DNA of 64,000 nt from Occallatibacter riparius (GTDB taxonomy: Bacteria > Acidobacteriota > Terriglobia > Terriglobales > Acidobacteriaceae). Below, in pieces: positions 61,069 to 64,000 of the stretch. The stretch is from contig NZ_CP093313.1 in assembly GCF_025264625.1 (NCBI RefSeq), positions 186,001 to 250,000 of the forward strand, read 5' to 3'. Numbering within the stretch: position 1 is the stretch's first letter; every line of letters starts with the position of its first letter. Under the pieces are notes generated by a model that made no database searches, was not told the origin of the DNA, and was given only the letters and a program-made list of their open reading frames with translations. Position numbers and translations under genes: made by a program.

Positions 61069-61754
61069 CACTGAATTTGCTCGCGCATCCGGCGGTCAGC
61101 GTCGGTCTCACCATCGCTTGCTACTGGATCGCGCTTAAGATGCACGAGCGCTGGCGCTGGATTCCGCCGATTCTCGTAGCGTGCGTTCCGATCATCGCGC
61201 TGCTGCTGATCGCGCATGAGCCGTATTCCGCATACAACCACGGCGGCAATCTCCTGACCTGGTGCCTGGGGCCGGCCACCGTGGCGCTCGCTGTGCCGAT
61301 GTACCGCAATGGACTGGCCCTGCGCAGTTCGCTGCCGCGGATGGCGTTGATCGTATTCATCGGATCGCTGGTGGGTATGGTGACCGCCGGGGGCACGGCC
61401 TGGCTGCTGGGGGCGCCGATGCCGGTAGTGATGTCGGCTGTGCCCAAATCCGTGACTACGCCGATTGCTATTGAGGTGTGCCGGCAGCTTCATGGGATCC
61501 CGCAAATCACGATTGCGATGGTGATCCTGGCAGGCGTATTCGGAGCCAGCTTCGGGCCGTTTCTTCTGGGACTGTTCGGGATCTGGGAGAACCGGGCTGT
61601 GGGAGCGGCGATGGGAACAGCGTCGCACGGAATCGGAACGGCGAGCCTGGTGCGCCACTCGGAGATGCAGGCTTCTGTGTCCTCGTGGGCCATGGCGGCT
61701 GCGGGAGTCTTCACGTCCCTGCTGGGCGCGATTCTCGCGTTGTTTCTGCGCTGA
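61065..61754 (+). CDS. LrgB/CidB-family membrane protein
   Basis: 229 aa. Six to seven helices with GGNLLTWCLGPATVALAVPMYRN, SAVPKSVTTPIAIEV and GTASHGIGTASLVRHSEMQ, the LrgB family landmarks. Overlaps the LrgA-like gene, the standard partner arrangement. Probably a holin-like or organic-acid transport pair. The following 142 bases before the exporter gene show nothing notable. Confidence 0.92.
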   Translation: MTLNLLAHPAVSVGLTIACYWIALKMHERWRWIPPILVACVPIIALLLIAHEPYSAYNHGGNLLTWCLGPATVALAVPMYRNGLALRSSLPRMALIVFIGSLVGMVTAGGTAWLLGAPMPVVMSAVPKSVTTPIAIEVCRQLHGIPQITIAMVILAGVFGASFGPFLLGLFGIWENRAVGAAMGTASHGIGTASLVRHSEMQASVSSWAMAAAGVFTSLLGAILALFLR

Positions 61755-61896
61755 CGCGCGGTGAATTCCGGCATCCAAGACGGACACGGCCGAGAAGTGA
61801 CGGTCGCCACACCTGCGCCGGTCACGCGCCCCTAAACTGGAAGATGGGGATGGAATCAAATCTCGGCAATTGGCGCTGCTCCGCGGACGGCCTGGC

Positions 61897-63492
61897 GTGA
61901 GCGCTACGACTCAGATTGCCGCGCCGGAACAGGCGCAATGGACGCCCTCTGCCAACCCGTGGGCCATCGCCGCCGCGGTGATGACCGCGACGTTCATGGT
62001 GGTGCTGGACTCGTCGGTGGCCAATGTCGCCCTCCCCCACATCGCGGGCAATCTCTCAGCTTCGAATGACGAAGCCACGTGGGTTCTGACGAGCTATCTA
62101 GTCTCGAATGCCATCATGCTGCCGGCCACAGGGTGGATCTCGCGCCGCATCGGGCGGAAGCGGCTGCTGATGCTCTCGATCCTGATCTTCACGGGCGCAT
62201 CGATGTTGTGCGGAGCGGCGATCACCATGCCGATGCTCATCGTCGCGCGCATCCTGCAGGGCATTGGGGGCGGTGGGATGCAGCCGCTCGCGCAGGCCAT
62301 TCTGCTGGAGAGCTTTCCGCCGACGCAGCATGGGAAGGCGATGGCGGTCTACGGCACGGGCATTGTGGTCGCTCCGGTCATCGGGCCAACTCTGGGCGGT
62401 TGGATCACCGACAGCTACTCCTGGCGCTGGATCTTCTATATCAACCTGCCCGTCGGCGTATTGGCGTTCTTTCTGGCGGGGATGTTTGTCGAGGATCCGC
62501 CGTATCTGAAGGCCGCGTTTCGAGGCGCTATCGATGCGCTGGGCTTCGGGCTGATGGCGCTGTGGCTCGGGACGCTGCAACTGGTGCTGGACAAGGGGCA
62601 GGAGGCGGACTGGTTCGAGGCCGACTGGATCCGGTGGACGCTGGCGGTGTCGGTGATCGCGTTCGTGGGCTTCATTGTTCGTGAGCTCAAGGTGCGCGAG
62701 CCCATTGTGCAGTTGCATGTGCTGCTGAATCGCAACTTTACTGTCGGCACAATCGTGACTGGTATCTACGGGTTTGTTCTGTACGCTTCCACTGCGTTGT
62801 TGCCGTTGTTTCTGCAGACGCTTCTAGGCTACTCGGCGTTTGATAGCGGGCTGGCTGTGAGTCCGCGCGGCTTTGGCTCCATCGCGTCGATGATTGTTGC
62901 GGGCATGATCGCCAGCCGCATCGACGGGCGCTGGATGCTGATGTTCGGGTTCTTCGTTTTCGGCGTCTCCACTCTCATGCTGAGCCGGCTCAACCTCGGC
63001 ATCGGCATGGCATCAGTGATCGTGCCCAACATCCTCAACGGCTTTGCGGGCGGATTTGTCTTCGTTCCGCTGACCACGATGGCCATGGGGCGGTTGCAGC
63101 GGCAGGAGATCGGCAACGCTGCCGGCATCTACAACCTCGTCCGCAACATTGGCGGCAGCGTGGGCATCGCCACGGCCACGGCGCTGCTGGTGCGCCGCAG
63201 CCAGATCCACCAGAACTATCTGGCGGGAAGCATCTCCGCAACCGACCCTGTGGCGAACGGGGCAGCCGCCGGATTTGCGAGCGCGATGCACTCTGCCGGC
63301 GCCGATGCTGTGACTGCCCACCAGATGGCTCTGGGCGCGCTCTATCGCAGCCTCCAGCAGCAGGCGCTGCTTATGTCCTACGTCGATGCGTTCCGGCTGC
63401 TGGGCTATCTGGCGCTGCTCTGCATCCCGTTCATTCTGCTGTTCCAGGCGGTCCGCAAGCCGACGGGGCGCAGCATCAGCATCGAGGAGTGA
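61897..63492 (+). CDS. DHA2-family multidrug exporter (EmrB/QacA type)
   Basis: 531 aa from a GTG at 61897; a TTG at 61870 is open with no better ribosome site. Fourteen helices: TATFMVVLDSSVANVALPHIAGNL (motif in helix 1), RRIGRKRLLM (motif A), and VYGTGIVVAPVIGPTLGGWITDSYSWRWIFYIN (motif C, antiporter) are diagnostic of DHA2. Exports hydrophobic drugs or metabolites against protons. No adaptor (EmrA) is adjacent, and the LOG-family gene follows 17 bases later. Confidence 0.92.
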   Translation: MSATTQIAAPEQAQWTPSANPWAIAAAVMTATFMVVLDSSVANVALPHIAGNLSASNDEATWVLTSYLVSNAIMLPATGWISRRIGRKRLLMLSILIFTGASMLCGAAITMPMLIVARILQGIGGGGMQPLAQAILLESFPPTQHGKAMAVYGTGIVVAPVIGPTLGGWITDSYSWRWIFYINLPVGVLAFFLAGMFVEDPPYLKAAFRGAIDALGFGLMALWLGTLQLVLDKGQEADWFEADWIRWTLAVSVIAFVGFIVRELKVREPIVQLHVLLNRNFTVGTIVTGIYGFVLYASTALLPLFLQTLLGYSAFDSGLAVSPRGFGSIASMIVAGMIASRIDGRWMLMFGFFVFGVSTLMLSRLNLGIGMASVIVPNILNGFAGGFVFVPLTTMAMGRLQRQEIGNAAGIYNLVRNIGGSVGIATATALLVRRSQIHQNYLAGSISATDPVANGAAAGFASAMHSAGADAVTAHQMALGALYRSLQQQALLMSYVDAFRLLGYLALLCIPFILLFQAVRKPTGRSISIEE

Positions 63493-63509
63493 GCCGCTAT
63501 CCTGAATCC

Positions 63510-64000
63510 ATGGCTGCTGATCATGTCCAACCCCGTGTCGCCGTGTACTGCGGCTCCTCCAGCGGCTCCGATCCTGCTTATATGGCCGAGGCCGAGGCGC
63601 TTGGCGCAGGTATCGCTGCCGCTGGATTAGGTGTTGTGTACGGCGGTGCGAATATCGGACTGATGGGTGCTGTCGCCGACGCAGCGCTGGCCGGAGGCGC
63701 TGAGGTCGTCGGGGTTCTGCCCGAGTTTCTCGCGGGACGCGAGATTGCGCACACAGGCCTCACGCGGCTTGAGACGCCGGCAACGATGCACCAGCGGAAG
63801 GCGCGCATGGTGGCTCTGGCCGATGCATTTCTGATCCTGCCGGGCGGCTACGGGACGCTGGATGAGCTGTTCGAAATTCTGACATGGTCGCAGCTCAGGA
63901 TGCACGCCAAGCCGTGCGTCCTTATCAATACCGCGGGCTACTGGGATCCGCTGCTCGCCTTTGTCGACAAGATGGTGGACGCGGGGTTTCTGCCGGTCCG
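63510..64000 (+). CDS. LOG-family nucleotide phosphoribohydrolase, partial
   Basis: At least 163 residues from the ATG at 63510; the 3' end is cut by the window. VAVYCGSSSGSDPAY at the start and the diagnostic PGGYGTLDELFE (about residue 112-123), preceded by HQRKARMVALADAF, identify the LOG/TIGR00730 Rossmann group (cytokinin riboside-5'-monophosphate phosphoribohydrolase or AMP nucleosidase-like). Usual length is about 190, so only some 30 residues are missing. Confidence 0.9.
   Translation, partial: MAADHVQPRVAVYCGSSSGSDPAYMAEAEALGAGIAAAGLGVVYGGANIGLMGAVADAALAGGAEVVGVLPEFLAGREIAHTGLTRLETPATMHQRKARMVALADAFLILPGGYGTLDELFEILTWSQLRMHAKPCVLINTAGYWDPLLAFVDKMVDAGFLPV

Noticed and set aside
1..64000. 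tRNA, rRNA, insertion sequence or integrase
   Set aside because: No T-loop/anticodon arrangement, transposase DDE or tyrosine-recombinase motif was seen on either strand.

Overview
The window is a GC-rich bacterial chromosome segment with no IS element, prophage, CRISPR array, rRNA or tRNA that I can see. The gene mix best fits a soil acidobacterium of the Terriglobia / Acidobacteriaceae type: many secreted plant-polysaccharide hydrolases, a GPH-type sugar symporter, a DUF3309 miniprotein, an ECF sigma / anti-sigma / TPR-CHAT operon, an HME-RND metal pump and dispersed palindromic repeats. This placement is inference from gene content, not from a marker gene.

Layout. 0-7 kb: a secreted vanadium-haloperoxidase/PAP2-type protein, mogA, a secreted esterase, a lipid kinase and a secreted GH3 beta-glucosidase with an extra C-terminal jelly-roll-like domain. 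7.5-13.6 kb: a minus-strand phenylalanine/tyrosine degradation operon (hppD, phhA, hmgA, an unknown gene, fahA) with a divergent Lrp/AsnC regulator; maleylacetoacetate isomerase is absent. 13.7-18.8 kb: small hypotheticals, a CcdC-like membrane protein, an MHS-family transporter, and most of the repeats, a purine-rich tract and an AT-rich block. 18.9-23.1 kb: ECF sigma factor, zinc-finger anti-sigma factor and TPR-CHAT protease-like protein. 23.1-25.7 kb: GH29 fucosidase and GH105 unsaturated glucuronyl/rhamnogalacturonyl hydrolase. 25.8-32.1 kb: a VCBS-repeat protein and a czcBAC-like efflux operon. 32.2-41.2 kb: a small exported protein under a well-formed promoter carrying a TetR-like dyad, then a xylan locus (GH3 xylosidase with PA14, GH10 xylanase, GPH symporter, GH52 beta-xylosidase). 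41.3-45.4 kb: clan GH-D hydrolase, sugar-1-phosphate nucleotidyltransferase and an overlapping NahK-like sugar kinase. 45.5-52 kb: BI-1-like membrane protein, DeoR regulator, exported amidase, and an IorAB-type molybdenum oxidoreductase. 52-55.8 kb: divergent EF-P paralogue, YbaK-type deacylase, PEBP protein, ribokinase and sugar permease. 55.8-64 kb: PcrA/UvrD helicase, two Nif3-like proteins (one exported), LrgA/LrgB pair, DHA2 exporter, and a LOG-family protein cut by the window end.

Themes. Several units form coherent pathways: xylan (GH10 cuts the chain, GPH imports oligomers, GH52/GH3 release xylose), aromatic amino-acid catabolism to fumarate and acetoacetate, ribose uptake and phosphorylation, and hexosamine or galactose activation (kinase plus nucleotidyltransferase). 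The most unusual sequence-level signal is a family of dispersed repeats in which constant flanks enclose a stem whose sequence changes from copy to copy while staying self-complementary, often joined to a second GC-rich repeat module; one copy lies inside a reading frame. Other leads are the sigma/anti-sigma/CHAT module, the EF-P paralogue with a rewritten tip loop, and the unassigned gene in the tyrosine operon.
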